From Methylobacterium sp. J-090 (GTDB taxonomy: Bacteria > Pseudomonadota > Alphaproteobacteria > Rhizobiales > Beijerinckiaceae): 64,000 nt of DNA. The stretch is from contig NZ_JAKSXV010000075.1 in assembly GCF_022829345.1 (NCBI RefSeq), positions 124,001-188,000 of the forward strand, in the 5' to 3' direction. Made by a program: the position numbers and the translations under genes. Position 1 is the stretch's first letter. The number at the start of each line of letters is the position of its first letter. Of the stretch, positions 34,096-43,169 are shown piece after piece. Under the pieces are notes generated by a model. That model made no database searches and was not told the origin of the DNA. It saw nothing but the letters and a program-made list of their open reading frames with translations.

Positions 34096-34821
34096 TCAGT
34101 CGACGGCGAGGCGGTAGCCGACGCCCCGCACGGTCTGCAGGAACAGGGGGTTGGCCGGATCGACCTCGGTCTTGCGGCGCAGGCGGTTGATCTGCACGTC
34201 GATGCTGCGCTCGGCCGCGAGGCCGCCGGCGCCCGCCAGGGCCTCGCGCTCGACATTGGCGCCGGCGGCCTGCGCCAGGACGGTGAGGATCTCGCGCTCG
34301 CGCTCGGTGATGCGGATGGTCTCGTCGGCCCGGCGCAGCTCGCCCCGGTCGATGCGGTAGGAGAACGGCCCGAAGGTCACGGTCTCGAAGCCGGGCTCGC
34401 GGGCCGGGGACCCTTCCGCGCGCCGCTTGATGATGTTGTTGAGGCGCAGGATCAGTTCGCGCGGCTCGAAGGGTTTCGGCAGGTAGTCGTCGGCGCCGAT
34501 CTCGAGGCCCATGACCCGGTCGTTGGGGTTGGAGCGGGCGGTGAGCATCAGGATCGGCACCCGCGAGGTCTCGCGGACCTGGCGGGCGTAGTCGAACCCG
34601 CTCTCGCCGGGCATCATCACGTCGAGCACCAGGGCGTCGAACACGAAGCACTGCGCCTTGGTGCGCGCCTCGGCGACGTTGGCGGCCGCCGTGACCCGGA
34701 ACCCCTGCTCGTAGAGAAAGCGGGTGAGAAGCTCGCGCACCCGGCGGTCGTCGTCGACCACGAGGACGTGCGGCGCGTGGTCGGGCAGCTCGACGCTGGC
34801 CTTGAGGCCGGGGAGGGACAT
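34096..34821 (-). CDS. OmpR-family response regulator
   Basis: The 241-residue regulator has the receiver acidic pocket DDD (23-25), phospho-acceptor Asp about 67 (ALVLDVMMPG) and conserved Lys about 116 (YLPKPF), followed by an OmpR-type winged helix ending SIDVQINRLRRK and VRGVGYRL. The ATG overlaps the MarR stop by one base (TGATG), showing operon coupling; the kinase follows 6 bases later. Confidence 0.95.
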   Translation of the reverse strand: MSLPGLKASVELPDHAPHVLVVDDDRRVRELLTRFLYEQGFRVTAAANVAEARTKAQCFVFDALVLDVMMPGESGFDYARQVRETSRVPILMLTARSNPNDRVMGLEIGADDYLPKPFEPRELILRLNNIIKRRAEGSPAREPGFETVTFGPFSYRIDRGELRRADETIRITEREREILTVLAQAAGANVEREALAGAGGLAAERSIDVQINRLRRKTEVDPANPLFLQTVRGVGYRLAVD

Positions 34822-35381
34822 CAGACGGCGCTCCGGGCGCGGCGGGCCATGAGGCGGCGCACGGTGGCGCGCTCCTCGGGCTCGATCATGGCGAGCAGGA
34901 AGTTCTGGGCCGAGACGGCGCCGCCCTCCGAAGATCCGCCCTCCGATGCCGCGCCCGCCGGCTCGGCCAGGGCCCGCGTCACCCGGTGGGTCTGCACGCG
35001 GATGAGGTCTCCGGCGAGCGCCGTGCCGCGCGCCGTGCAGAACAGCAGCCGCTGGCGACGGTCGCTCGTGCCGGTCTTCTGGACGATGTAGTCCTGTTCG
35101 ATGAGATCCTTGAGCACCCGGTTGAGACTCTGCTTCGTGATCCGCAGGATATCGAGAAGTTCGGCGATGGTGAGGCCCGGGTAGCGGTCGACGAAGTGCA
35201 GCACCCGGTGATGCGCCCGGCCGAACCCGTATTGCGCCAGGATGCGGTCCGGGTCACCGACGAAATCGCGGTAGGCGAAGAACAGCAATTCGATGAGGTC
35301 GTCGCCCGGGCTCTGGGCCGGAGGGCTCTGGCTCGGGACGGACGCATCGCCGCCGGCCGTCGGGGTCGCGGGGAGGATCAC
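34821..35381 (-). CDS. MarR-family transcriptional regulator
   Basis: The 186-residue regulator has a winged helix (LTIAELLDILRITKQSLNRVLKDLIEQDYIVQKTGTSDRRQRLLF, about 70-115) with a Ser/Gly-rich linker and a C-terminal helix (LAMIEPEERATVRRLMARRAR). It sits first in a MarR-OmpR-EnvZ operon, an unusual regulator stacked on a two-component pair. A perfect TATGTCA-N7-TGACATA dyad at 35401-35421 lies 20 bases upstream and is a likely operator for it. Confidence 0.88.
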   Translation of the reverse strand: MILPATPTAGGDASVPSQSPPAQSPGDDLIELLFFAYRDFVGDPDRILAQYGFGRAHHRVLHFVDRYPGLTIAELLDILRITKQSLNRVLKDLIEQDYIVQKTGTSDRRQRLLFCTARGTALAGDLIRVQTHRVTRALAEPAGAASEGGSSEGGAVSAQNFLLAMIEPEERATVRRLMARRARSAV

Positions 35382-35400
35382 GTCGGGGGCGGCCTCGGTT

Positions 35401-35421
35401 TATGTCAGTGTTATTGACATA
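35401..35421. promoter_or_regulatory. Inverted repeat operator in the divergent marR / ilvE region
   Basis: TATGTCA (35401-35407), 7-base spacer, TGACATA (35415-35421), a perfect dyad of the size MarR dimers bind. It lies between the marR start (35381) and ilvE start (35566), so it may couple amino-acid aminotransferase and regulator expression. Confidence 0.65.
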
Positions 35422-35565
35422 TTTCAGGCGCGTTGCTACCCGTCAAGCCTTCCGGTAGGGCGTCACGACTCGTGGCACGACTCGTGGCACGTCCCGCCGC
35501 ACGACCTCCCAGCACCCATCAGACGCCGGCTTCGAGGGCAAGCCCGCGTGTCGAGGAAGCCCGCC

Positions 35566-36453
35566 ATGTCCCTGATCCCGTTCGACGCGCGCGAGGGCAC
35601 CATCTGGTACGATGGCGTGATGGTGCCGTGGAAGGACGCCAAGATCCACGTGCTGTCCCACGGCCTGCATTACGGCTCGTCGGTGTTCGAGGGCGAGCGG
35701 GCCTATGGCGGGCGCATCTTCAAGAGCCGCGAGCACGCGGAACGCCTGCTGCGCTCGGCCGAACTCCTCGACTTCAGGATTCCCTACACGGCCGACGAGA
35801 TCGAGGCCGCCAAGGACCTCGTCCTCAGGACCAGCGGGCTCACCGACGCGTATCTGCGCCCGGTGGCGTGGCGCGGCTCGGAGATGATGGGGGTGGCGGC
35901 CCAGAACAACACCATCCACCTCGCCATCGCCGCCTGGGAATGGCCGAGCTACTTCGATCCCGAGACCAAGATGAAGGGCATCCGCCTCGACATCGCGGAT
36001 TACCGCCGGCCCGATCCCCGCACCGCCCCCTCCACCTCCAAGGCGGCGGGCCTCTACATGATCTGCACCATCTCCAAGCACCGGGCCGAGAACAAGGGCT
36101 ACGCCGACGCTCTCATGCTCGACTGGGAGGACAACGTCGCCGAATGCACCGGCGCCAACGTGTTTTTTGTCCGCGACGGCGTGATCCATACCCCGTTGGC
36201 GGATCGCTTCCTCAACGGCATCACCCGCCAGACGGTGATCGAACTCGCCCGCCGCCGCGGCATCGAGGTGGTGGAGCGGCGCATCCTGCCGGCCGAGCTC
36301 GAAGGCTTCTCGGAGTGCTTCATCACGGGGTCGGCCGCCGAGGTGACGCCGGTGTCGGAAATCGGCCCGTACCGGTTCGTGCCCGCCGCCCTCACCAAGA
36401 CCCTGATGGACGATTACACCGCGGAGGTTCAGCCGAAAGCCGTCGCGGCCTGA
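35566..36453 (+). CDS. ilvE: Branched-chain amino acid aminotransferase (class IV)
   Basis: The 295-residue PLP enzyme transfers the amino group between Leu/Ile/Val and 2-oxoglutarate. Blocks are HGLHYGSSVFEGERAY (about 32-47), Schiff-base Lys about 159 (TAPSTSKAAGLY), and ECTGANVFFV plus the C-terminal GSAAEVTPV. The ATG at 35566 gives the usual MSLIPFDAREG start. It is divergent from the MarR-two-component operon and followed by a GC hairpin. Confidence 0.95.
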   Translation: MSLIPFDAREGTIWYDGVMVPWKDAKIHVLSHGLHYGSSVFEGERAYGGRIFKSREHAERLLRSAELLDFRIPYTADEIEAAKDLVLRTSGLTDAYLRPVAWRGSEMMGVAAQNNTIHLAIAAWEWPSYFDPETKMKGIRLDIADYRRPDPRTAPSTSKAAGLYMICTISKHRAENKGYADALMLDWEDNVAECTGANVFFVRDGVIHTPLADRFLNGITRQTVIELARRRGIEVVERRILPAELEGFSECFITGSAAEVTPVSEIGPYRFVPAALTKTLMDDYTAEVQPKAVAA

Positions 36454-36461
36454 CGGGTCCC

Positions 36462-36486
36462 GCCCCGGCCCCGCGAGGGCCGGGGC
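36462..36486 (+). terminator. Hairpin after ilvE
   Basis: GCCCCGGCCC (36462-36471) pairs perfectly with GGGCCGGGGC (36477-36486) around a 5-base loop, 9 bases past the ilvE stop. There is no U-run. Confidence 0.5.
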
Positions 36487-36547
36487 GACGGAACCGGGAG
36501 GCCGGCCGCCGCGTTCCCTTGGAACATTCCATGAACGCGAGGCGACC

Positions 36548-36811
36548 ATGACCAAGGCTGCTGAGAAGGCCGTCGACACCGACGAGACCAATCCGAAGAT
36601 CGATCCGAAGGACACCTCGAACCAGATCAAGGACCCGAGCGAGTGGACCACGGGCGGCGAGCCGATGACGGGCGCCCAGGCCTCCTACCTCAAGACGCTG
36701 TCGGAGCAGGCCAAGGATCCCGACGCCTTCGCGCCCGACCTCGACAAGGCGGAGGCCTCCCAGCGCATCGATGCCCTTCGCAAGGACACCGGCAAGGACA
36801 CCAGCAAGTAG
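36548..36811 (+). CDS. DUF3072 domain-containing protein
   Basis: An 87-residue hydrophilic protein with the DUF3072 core: KDPSEWTTGGEPMTGAQASYLKTLSEQA (about residues 29-56). The rest is rich in Lys, Asp and Thr. The cellular role is unknown; DUF3072 proteins are small and widespread in alphaproteobacteria. ATG 36548. Confidence 0.8.
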   Translation: MTKAAEKAVDTDETNPKIDPKDTSNQIKDPSEWTTGGEPMTGAQASYLKTLSEQAKDPDAFAPDLDKAEASQRIDALRKDTGKDTSK

Positions 36812-36941
36812 GCGGGCGAGGGGGACGCCGAGCCGGCTTTCGGTGGATACGATCCCGATTCCGGAATGGGGTTAAGCCCCCGGCAACACCCCACCCCCTA
36901 TCGTCGGTCGGCTACGATGCGGACCGGGGAACCTTCGGGCG

Positions 36942-37169
36942 ATGACGAGACAATCGAACGGGGGTGAAGAAAACGACGGCGTCGGCGAAACCCGGGCCGT
37001 CCGGCGACTCCTCGCACGGTTCGCCGGGGGCGAAGGCGGTGCCACGGCCGTGGAATACACGTTCCTCGTCGCCTTCGTCGCCCTCGGTATCCTGGCGACC
37101 GTGCGTGCCTATTCCGACAAGATGGTCCTGGTCTACCAAACCCTGGCCACGGCCGCGAAGGCGCCCTGA
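36942..37169 (+). CDS. Flp family type IVb pilin
   Basis: The 75-residue prepilin has a basic leader, the processing-region motif GGATAVEYTFLVAFVALG (about residues 32-49; cleavage before ATAVEY, with Glu at position 5 of the mature protein as in Flp pilins) and a hydrophobic N-terminal helix. It would be processed by a prepilin peptidase such as CpaA. No tad/cpa secretion genes are in the window, so this is an orphan pilin. Confidence 0.85.
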   Translation: MTRQSNGGEENDGVGETRAVRRLLARFAGGEGGATAVEYTFLVAFVALGILATVRAYSDKMVLVYQTLATAAKAP

Positions 37170-37179
37170 CCGAACCGCC

Positions 37180-37962
37180 TCAGCGGTCGCGTCCCCCGAC
37201 CTTGGGCGACGGGATGCCGTCCTGTTTGCCCGTCCGGCCACCCTCCTGCCAGAACGTATCGAACAGGGTCTGCATCGCCTTGGCGTTCTCCTGCTGAACG
37301 TCGAGGCCCGTCTGGAACATCTGCTGGAACAATTCGAAGGGGGCCGCGTCGTTGGTGGGCGGGGCGGCGGGCGGCGCTGCGAGCCGCGTCGTACGGGCGC
37401 TGCCACGCGCCGGCGCGGGCCGCGCTGCCGGAGACTTCGCCGGGGAGGCTTTCGGCGCGAGGGCGCCCCCGGCCGTCATGAAGGCGTTCACCATGTCGGT
37501 CCAGTAGGGGTTCGGGGGGAATCCGAACGCGTTCGGCGCGGGCGCCGGGGCAGCGGCCTGCGGGGTCTGGTTGATCATCACGTGGACGATGCCCGCCACG
37601 ATCATCCCGGCCATCACCGGCAGCATCTGCTTGAGGACGGGCGTGGCGATGCCGCTCGCCCCCGCCGCCTGCTGGAGGACCGCCTGGCTGAGATGCGGCG
37701 AGCCGAAGAGCTGGCTGACCAGCATGTCCATCTGCGGCGAGGCGGACGCGCGTGGCGCCGCGGCACCGGCACCCGCGAGGCTGAACAGGTGCGCGAATCC
37801 CGTCGGGTCGTTGGCGGCGTTGCGCTGGAGCCCCATGGTGAAGGCGGGCAGCAGCGCCTCCATGGCCCGACGGGTCTGGTCCTGCGACAGGCCGAACTGC
37901 TGTCCGAAGCCCTGAGCGCCCGGACCGGCCTGCGCCTGGAGGATATCGAACAGGTTGAACAT
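37180..37962 (-). CDS. DUF937-like protein
   Basis: The 260-residue protein begins MFNLFDILQAQ and has the DUF937-type repeat LSQDQTRRAMEALLPAFTMGLQRNA (about residues 24-48), a hydrophobic segment (VLKQMLPVMAGMIVAGIVHVMI) and a Pro/Ala-rich tail. ATG 37962 was chosen because the upstream reading to 38037 is not conserved in character. Function unknown. It converges with the Flp pilin gene. Confidence 0.7.
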   Translation of the reverse strand: MFNLFDILQAQAGPGAQGFGQQFGLSQDQTRRAMEALLPAFTMGLQRNAANDPTGFAHLFSLAGAGAAAPRASASPQMDMLVSQLFGSPHLSQAVLQQAAGASGIATPVLKQMLPVMAGMIVAGIVHVMINQTPQAAAPAPAPNAFGFPPNPYWTDMVNAFMTAGGALAPKASPAKSPAARPAPARGSARTTRLAAPPAAPPTNDAAPFELFQQMFQTGLDVQQENAKAMQTLFDTFWQEGGRTGKQDGIPSPKVGGRDR

Positions 37963-38153
37963 GGGAGGCCTCGTGGACGGACGGGTGGCGCCGCTCCGGG
38001 TCGCGTACTCGGTGATGCGCCCGCAAGTCTGTCGCATCGCCGGTTGACTTACCAGCCCGCCGGCGGCGATGCCCCCTCCCGAACGCCCCGAATGCCCGTC
38101 CGCGACGGGATTTCACGCCGAAACCCGCAGCCGCCGCCCGAAAAGGTGCCCCG

Positions 38154-38864
38154 ATGCGCTTTCCCGCGCCCCTCATTCCGGCGCGTCTGGTGCGTCGCTA
38201 CAAGCGCTTCCTCGCCGACATGGAGCTCGCGGACGGCAGCCTCGTCACGGCGCATTGCGCCAATCCGGGGGCGATGCTCGGCCTCCTCGCCCCAGGGGCC
38301 CGCACGCTCCTCTCCGCCTCCACCAACCCGTCGCGAAAACTCGGGTTCTCGTGGGAGCTCGTGGAGGCCGACTTGGCCGGCGGGCGGCAATGGGTCGGCA
38401 TCGACACCCAGCGCCCCAACGCCCTCGTGGCCGAGGCCTTCGCCGCCGGCACCCTGCCGCCGCTCGCCGCCTACACCAGCCTCAAGCCGGAGGTCCGCTA
38501 CGCCGCGGCGAGCCGCGTCGACTTCCTGGCGCAGGGCGAGGGGCTCGTGCCCTGCCACGTCGAGGTGAAGAACTGCCACCTCCTGCGCACACCGGGGCTC
38601 GCCGAGTTTCCCGACTGCACGGCGGCCCGCAGCGCCCGGCACATGGCCGATCTCGCCGGGGTGGTCGCCGAAGGCGGACGGGCCATGCTCATCGTCGTCG
38701 TCCAGATGCGGGCGACCCGCTTCGACGTGGCGCGCGACATCGATCCGGCCTTCGATGCCGCCTTCCAGGCCGCCCGTGCGGCCGGCGTCGCGGTCCACGC
38801 CCATCGCTGCCGGGTCGATCCGGAGGGCGTCACCCTCGCTGAGGCGATCCCCGTCGTCGGGTGA
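38154..38864 (+). CDS. sfsA: Sugar fermentation stimulation protein SfsA
   Basis: The 236-residue protein matches the SfsA family: LADGSLVTAHCANPGAM (about residues 25-41), the ASRVDFL block and CHVEVKNCHLL (about 139-149), and the C-terminal fold. SfsA has a nuclease-like fold and is linked to DNA binding and maltose metabolism in E. coli; its role here is unknown. ATG 38154. Confidence 0.92.
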   Translation: MRFPAPLIPARLVRRYKRFLADMELADGSLVTAHCANPGAMLGLLAPGARTLLSASTNPSRKLGFSWELVEADLAGGRQWVGIDTQRPNALVAEAFAAGTLPPLAAYTSLKPEVRYAAASRVDFLAQGEGLVPCHVEVKNCHLLRTPGLAEFPDCTAARSARHMADLAGVVAEGGRAMLIVVVQMRATRFDVARDIDPAFDAAFQAARAAGVAVHAHRCRVDPEGVTLAEAIPVVG

Positions 38865-38870
38865 GGCCGA

Positions 38871-39701
38871 TCAGGCGGCGCGCTCGAAGATGAGGTTGAG
38901 GCGGGTGCGCGCCAGCAGCCGGTAGCCGTTGGCCTCCAGCAGGCCCGGCAGGTCGATCTGCCACTGGTCGGTGCCGTTCTCGACGAGCAGCAGGCGCGGA
39001 TGGAGCGAGGCCGGCGCGTTGCGAAAGAACGGCTCGAGGATGAGATCCTCGGCGCCCTCGACGTCGAGCTTGATCGCGTCGATGCGGGTGATGCCCTCGC
39101 CCTGGGCGAGATCGAGGAGGGTGACGGCCGGGACCCGGATCTGCGCGCCCTCGTTGGTGCCGACGATCTTCAGGCTCGATTCGCCCCGGTTGCGCGGATC
39201 GACGAACAAGGTGAGCTCGCCGGCCTTGTCGGCGACCGCGCAGGCCACGGCCTTGACGGTGCCGAACGGGTTCTGGGCGATGTTGTAGGTCAGCCGATCG
39301 AACACGTCCGGCTGCGGCTCGACGGCGAGGATGCGGGCGCGCGGGCCGGCGAAGGCCGCCACGAACAGCGCGTAGGCCCCGATATTGGCGCCGATGTCGA
39401 GGAAGGTGCAGCCAGGCTCCAGCCGGGCCCGGAGGAGGTCGCGCTCCTCGGGATCGAAGAATTGCGGCGTGAACAGCACCTTCTTCTCGCAATTGTTGTT
39501 GTACGGGTAGAGCCGCATCCGGGCGCCGAAGCGCTCCACGTCGAGGGGTTTTCCGCGCAGGAGGCCGATGCCGACCCGACGCAGGAACAGGGCGAGGCGC
39601 CGGGCGCCCCAGCTTCCGTACGAGAGCCGGCCCGTGCGCTCGGCAATGCGCGCGACGAGGCCGGTGGGGGCATAAGTGCCGTAGGGCTGCGTGTCCTTCA
39701 T
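38871..39701 (-). CDS. FkbM family methyltransferase
   Basis: The 276-residue protein has the SAM-binding region CTFLDIGANIGAYALFVA (about residues 98-115) and the FkbM block DAIKLDVEGAEDLIL. FkbM methyltransferases O-methylate sugars or polyketides. ATG 39701 gives MKDTQPYGTYAP; the upstream extension is Arg/Ala-rich. It converges with sfsA and diverges from the alpha/beta hydrolase. The substrate is unknown. Confidence 0.88.
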   Translation of the reverse strand: MKDTQPYGTYAPTGLVARIAERTGRLSYGSWGARRLALFLRRVGIGLLRGKPLDVERFGARMRLYPYNNNCEKKVLFTPQFFDPEERDLLRARLEPGCTFLDIGANIGAYALFVAAFAGPRARILAVEPQPDVFDRLTYNIAQNPFGTVKAVACAVADKAGELTLFVDPRNRGESSLKIVGTNEGAQIRVPAVTLLDLAQGEGITRIDAIKLDVEGAEDLILEPFFRNAPASLHPRLLLVENGTDQWQIDLPGLLEANGYRLLARTRLNLIFERAA

Positions 39702-39826
39702 CGCCGGGGGTGATGCCAGCCCGATCCGGCCGGGGCAAGCGGCGCCTGCCGCGAAGGGCTTCCCTCGGCCGCGCGCACGGACCACAACAGCGTCCGTCCC
39801 GCCCAATGCCGTACCCCGAGCCCCCA

Positions 39827-40606
39827 ATGCAGACCTTCCTCTCCGACGGCGTCCGCATCGCCTACCTCGACACGCCCGCCGAGCAGGCCCCGAACCAGGA
39901 GGGAGCCGGCGACCCGATCCTGCTGATCCACGGCTTCGCCTCGAACCACGCCGTGAACTGGGTCAACACCCAATGGGTCAAGACCTTGTCCAAGGCCGGG
40001 CGCCGGGTCATCGCCCTGGACAATCGCGGCCACGGCGAGAGCCAGAAGCTCTACGATCCGGAGGCCTACGGCTCCGACCTCATGGCGCAGGACGCAGCCC
40101 GGCTCCTCGACCATCTCGGCATCGAACGGGCCGACGTGATGGGCTATTCCATGGGTGCGCGCATCGCGGCCTACCTCGCCCTCGACGAACCGTCCCGCGT
40201 GCGCTCCCTCCTCATCGGCGGCCTCGGCCTGCACCTCGTGGAGGGCAGGGGCCTGCCCGACGGCATCGCGGAAGCGCTGGAGGCGGACCCCGGCGCGCCG
40301 GCTCCGAACCCGACGGCCGCCGCCTTCCGCACCTTCGCCGAGCAGACGAAGAGCGACCTCAGGGCGCTGGCCGCCTGCATGCGCGGCTCGCGCCAGACCC
40401 TGTCGCGGGCCGAGGTCGCCGAGATCCGGGCGCCGACCCTCGTCACCGTCGGCACCCTCGACACGGTCTCGGGGCCCGGCCCCGCCCTCGTGGCGCTCAT
40501 GCCCAACGCCCAGTCGCTGGAGCTGCCGAACCGCGACCACAGCACGGCGGTGGGCGACCGGGGGCACCGCGCGGGCGTCCTCGCCTTCCTCGACGCGCGG
40601 CCGTGA
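39827..40606 (+). CDS. Alpha/beta hydrolase
   Basis: The 259-residue enzyme has the oxyanion block LLIHGFASNHAVNW (about residues 30-43), nucleophile elbow DVMGYSMGARIA (Ser about 107), acidic residue near GTLDTV, and His in NRDHSTAV. ATG 39827 (MQTFLSDGVRIAYLD) matches the common family start; ATG 39806 is also possible. No substrate can be named. Confidence 0.85.
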   Translation: MQTFLSDGVRIAYLDTPAEQAPNQEGAGDPILLIHGFASNHAVNWVNTQWVKTLSKAGRRVIALDNRGHGESQKLYDPEAYGSDLMAQDAARLLDHLGIERADVMGYSMGARIAAYLALDEPSRVRSLLIGGLGLHLVEGRGLPDGIAEALEADPGAPAPNPTAAAFRTFAEQTKSDLRALAACMRGSRQTLSRAEVAEIRAPTLVTVGTLDTVSGPGPALVALMPNAQSLELPNRDHSTAVGDRGHRAGVLAFLDARP

Positions 40607-40673
40607 TCGGGTCTGCCGGGAGACGCCCCCGCCTCCCGGCCGATCACCTCGAATGGGAAGGTCGCAACAGGCT

Positions 40674-40694
40674 CCCTCTCCTGGAAGGAGAGGG
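40674..40694. repeat. Short copy of the CCCTCTCC palindromic repeat
   Basis: 21-nt palindrome with left flank CAACAGGCT and right flank GGACCCGCG, matching the copies at 11659 and 63461. A GATCACCTC box lies 32 bases upstream (40642-40650), also present near the 31996 copy. Confidence 0.9.
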
Positions 40695-40775
40695 GACCCG
40701 CGCTCGTCACTGACCGGATGATTGCCGGAGACGGCATGAGAAACCGCTTGGCCTCGGCTCCGTCGTGACGCGCGC

Positions 40776-41537
40776 TCAGCTCTTGAGGCGGTAGCCGGTC
40801 CGAAAGATCCAGGTGACGCCGGTAAGACACAGGGCGAGGAAGACCAGCGCCATGGTCAGACTCACCCCGATGCTCACATCGGAATTGCCGAAGAACGCCC
40901 AGCGGAACCCGCTGATGAGGTAGACCACCGGATTGGCGAGACTCAGGGTCCGCCAGACCGGCGGCAGCATGTCGATGGAGTAGAAGCTGCCGCCGAGGAA
41001 GGTGAGCGGCGTGATGATGAGCAGCGGCACGAGCTGCAGCCGCTCGAACCCGTCCGCCCACAGTCCGATGAGGAAGCCGAACAGGCTGAACGTCACCGCC
41101 GTGAGCACGAGGAAGCCCACCATCACGAACGGATGCTCGATGCGGATCGGCACGAACAGGGTCGCGGTGGCGAGGATGATGAGGGCGATGAGGATCGACT
41201 TCGAAGCCGCCGCGCCGACGTAGCCGAGCACGATCTCGAGGGGCGAGACCGGCGCGGACAGGATCTCGTAGATCGTGCCGGCAAAGCGCGGGAAGTAGAT
41301 GCCGAACGAGGCGTTGGCGATGCTCTGGGTCAGGAGCGAGAGCATCATCAGGCCGGGCACGATGAAGGCGCCGTAGGCGACCCCGTCGACGGAGGCCATG
41401 CGCGAGCCGATGGCCGCGCCGAACACCACGAAGTACAGCGCCGTGGCGATGACGGGCGCGACGATGCTCTGGAGGGCCGTCCGCCAGAAGCGGGCCATCT
41501 CGAAGCGGTAGAGGGCGCGGACCGCGTACCAGTTCAT
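40776..41537 (-). CDS. ABC-2 type transporter permease (YadH-like)
   Basis: The 253-residue protein has six hydrophobic segments in the ABC-2 layout ([61 protein letters not shown]). The gene overlaps the upstream ATPase gene by 4 bases. It exports an unknown substrate. Confidence 0.92.
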   Translation of the reverse strand: MNWYAVRALYRFEMARFWRTALQSIVAPVIATALYFVVFGAAIGSRMASVDGVAYGAFIVPGLMMLSLLTQSIANASFGIYFPRFAGTIYEILSAPVSPLEIVLGYVGAAASKSILIALIILATATLFVPIRIEHPFVMVGFLVLTAVTFSLFGFLIGLWADGFERLQLVPLLIITPLTFLGGSFYSIDMLPPVWRTLSLANPVVYLISGFRWAFFGNSDVSIGVSLTMALVFLALCLTGVTWIFRTGYRLKS

Positions 41538-42457
41538 GCCCGTTCCTTCACGAGGTCGACGAAGATGTCCTCCAGGGAGGACTGGCTGGTGTGCAGGTCG
41601 CGAAAGCCGATGCCGCTGCGGGCGAGGTCGGCGAGAAGCCCGGTGAGCCCGGCGTCGCCCTTGGTATCGTAGGTGTAGACGAGCTCGCGCCCGCCCTGCG
41701 CCAGTTCGAGGTCGTGGCCCGAGAGCGCCGGGGGGACCTCGGACAGCGGGGCGTCGAGGTGCAGGGTGAGCTGCTTCTTGCCGAGCTTGCGCATGAGCTC
41801 GGCCTTGTCCTCCACGAGGATGATCTCGCCGTTGCGGATCACCCCGACCCGGTCGGCCATCTCCTCAGCCTCGTCGATGTAGTGGGTGGTGAGGATGATG
41901 GTGACGCCCTGATCGCGCAGGCGGCGCACGAGGCGCCACATGTCCTGGCGGAGCGCCACGTCGACACCGGCGGTGGGCTCGTCGAGGAACAGGATCTGCG
42001 GCTCGTGGGCGAGCGCCTTGGCGATGAGGACGCGCCGCTTCATGCCCCCCGACAGGGTCATGATCCGGCTGTCCTTCTTGTCCCACAGGGAGAGGTCGCG
42101 CAGGACCCGCTCGATATGGGCCGGGTCGGGGGGAAGTCCGAACAGGCCCCGGCTGAAGCCCGTGGTCGCCCACACGGTCTCGAAGGCGTCGGTGGTGAGT
42201 TCCTGCGGGACGAGGCCGATCTTGCGCCGGGCGGCCTTGTAGTCCGTGTCGATGCAGTGTCCGTCGACGTGGATGCTCCCCTCGCTCGCCGTGACGATGC
42301 CGCAGACGATGCTGATGAGCGTGGTCTTGCCGGCCCCGTTGGGACCCAGCAGGGCGAAGATCTCGCCCTTGTGGATGTCGAGGGAGATGGTCTTCAGGGC
42401 GGCGTGGCCCGAGGCGTAGACCTTGGACAGGTTGGCAATCGAAATGATCGGCGGCAT
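41534..42457 (-). CDS. ABC transporter ATP-binding protein (YadG-like)
   Basis: The 307-residue ATPase has Walker [10 protein letters not shown] (about residues 38-46), signature LSGGMKRR, Walker [12 protein letters not shown] and an extra C-terminal domain ending [14 protein letters not shown]. It pairs with the ABC-2 permease by a 4-base overlap (start/stop ATGA). Function unknown; YadGH-type pairs are of unclear substrate. Confidence 0.93.
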   Translation of the reverse strand: MPPIISIANLSKVYASGHAALKTISLDIHKGEIFALLGPNGAGKTTLISIVCGIVTASEGSIHVDGHCIDTDYKAARRKIGLVPQELTTDAFETVWATTGFSRGLFGLPPDPAHIERVLRDLSLWDKKDSRIMTLSGGMKRRVLIAKALAHEPQILFLDEPTAGVDVALRQDMWRLVRRLRDQGVTIILTTHYIDEAEEMADRVGVIRNGEIILVEDKAELMRKLGKKQLTLHLDAPLSEVPPALSGHDLELAQGGRELVYTYDTKGDAGLTGLLADLARSGIGFRDLHTSQSSLEDIFVDLVKERA

Positions 42458-42519
42458 CGGGTCTCCGCTGGGGGGCGTGCGCGTCGGCCGGCTTCTAGCA
42501 CGCCCGGCCGGGGCGTCCG

Positions 42520-42547
42520 AAAACGAAAAAGCCGCCTCGCGGCGGCT
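42520..42547 (-). terminator. Intrinsic terminator of the atp operon
   Basis: GCCGCC/GGCGGC stem (42531-42536 with 42541-42546), 4-base loop, followed on the minus strand by TTTTTCGTTTT. It lies 27 bases past the subunit b stop codon and is the best intrinsic terminator in the window. Confidence 0.85.
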
Positions 42548-42573
42548 TCCTCGTCAGTCGATGGAGGGGACGC

Positions 42574-43062
42574 CTAGGCCCGCAGGCGGGTGCGGACCTC
42601 GCCGAGGCTCTGGCGGACCAGATCCTGCGCCGCATCGCCCTGCATGCGCTCGCGCAGGATGACCTCAGAGACCTTCACGGCGGCGTCGGCGGCGGCGGCC
42701 CGGACCTGGGCGGTGGCCTGGACCTCGGCCTGGGCGATCTTCGTCTCGGCCGATTGGGTGCGGCGGGCGATGAACTCGTTCAGGCGGGCATGGCCCTCGT
42801 CGGCGATGCGCTGGGCCTCGGCGCGGGCGCCCGAGACGATGGCCTCGGCTTCCGCTTCAGCGGAGGCGCGGCGCTTCTTGTAGTCGGCGAGCACGCCGGC
42901 CGCCTCCTCGCGCAGGCGGCGGGCCTCGTCGAGTTCGGCGCGGACGCGCTTGGCCCGGCCGTCGAGGCCGTTGGTGATCTGGTTGAAGCCGCCGACCTTC
43001 CAGACCACGGCCATGAACAGCACGAAGGCGACTGCGACCCAGAATTCGGCTTCCAACAACAT
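42574..43062 (-). CDS. atpF: ATP synthase F0 subunit b
   Basis: The 162-residue subunit has an N-terminal membrane helix ([19 protein letters not shown], about residues 3-21) and a long charged helical stalk. Together with b' it forms the peripheral stalk linking F1 to F0. It is the last gene of the atpI-atpB-atpE-b'-b operon. Confidence 0.95.
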   Translation of the reverse strand: MLLEAEFWVAVAFVLFMAVVWKVGGFNQITNGLDGRAKRVRAELDEARRLREEAAGVLADYKKRRASAEAEAEAIVSGARAEAQRIADEGHARLNEFIARRTQSAETKIAQAEVQATAQVRAAAADAAVKVSEVILRERMQGDAAQDLVRQSLGEVRTRLRA

Positions 43063-43169
43063 GCTCGTCGTCCCAACTCGATGGCGCCCGGGGCGAATGC
43101 CCGCATTGGGCGAAACCGTCTCCGCCCCGGTCGGGCGGTGCGGTCGCTAAGGTGTGGTGGCGCGCCCGC

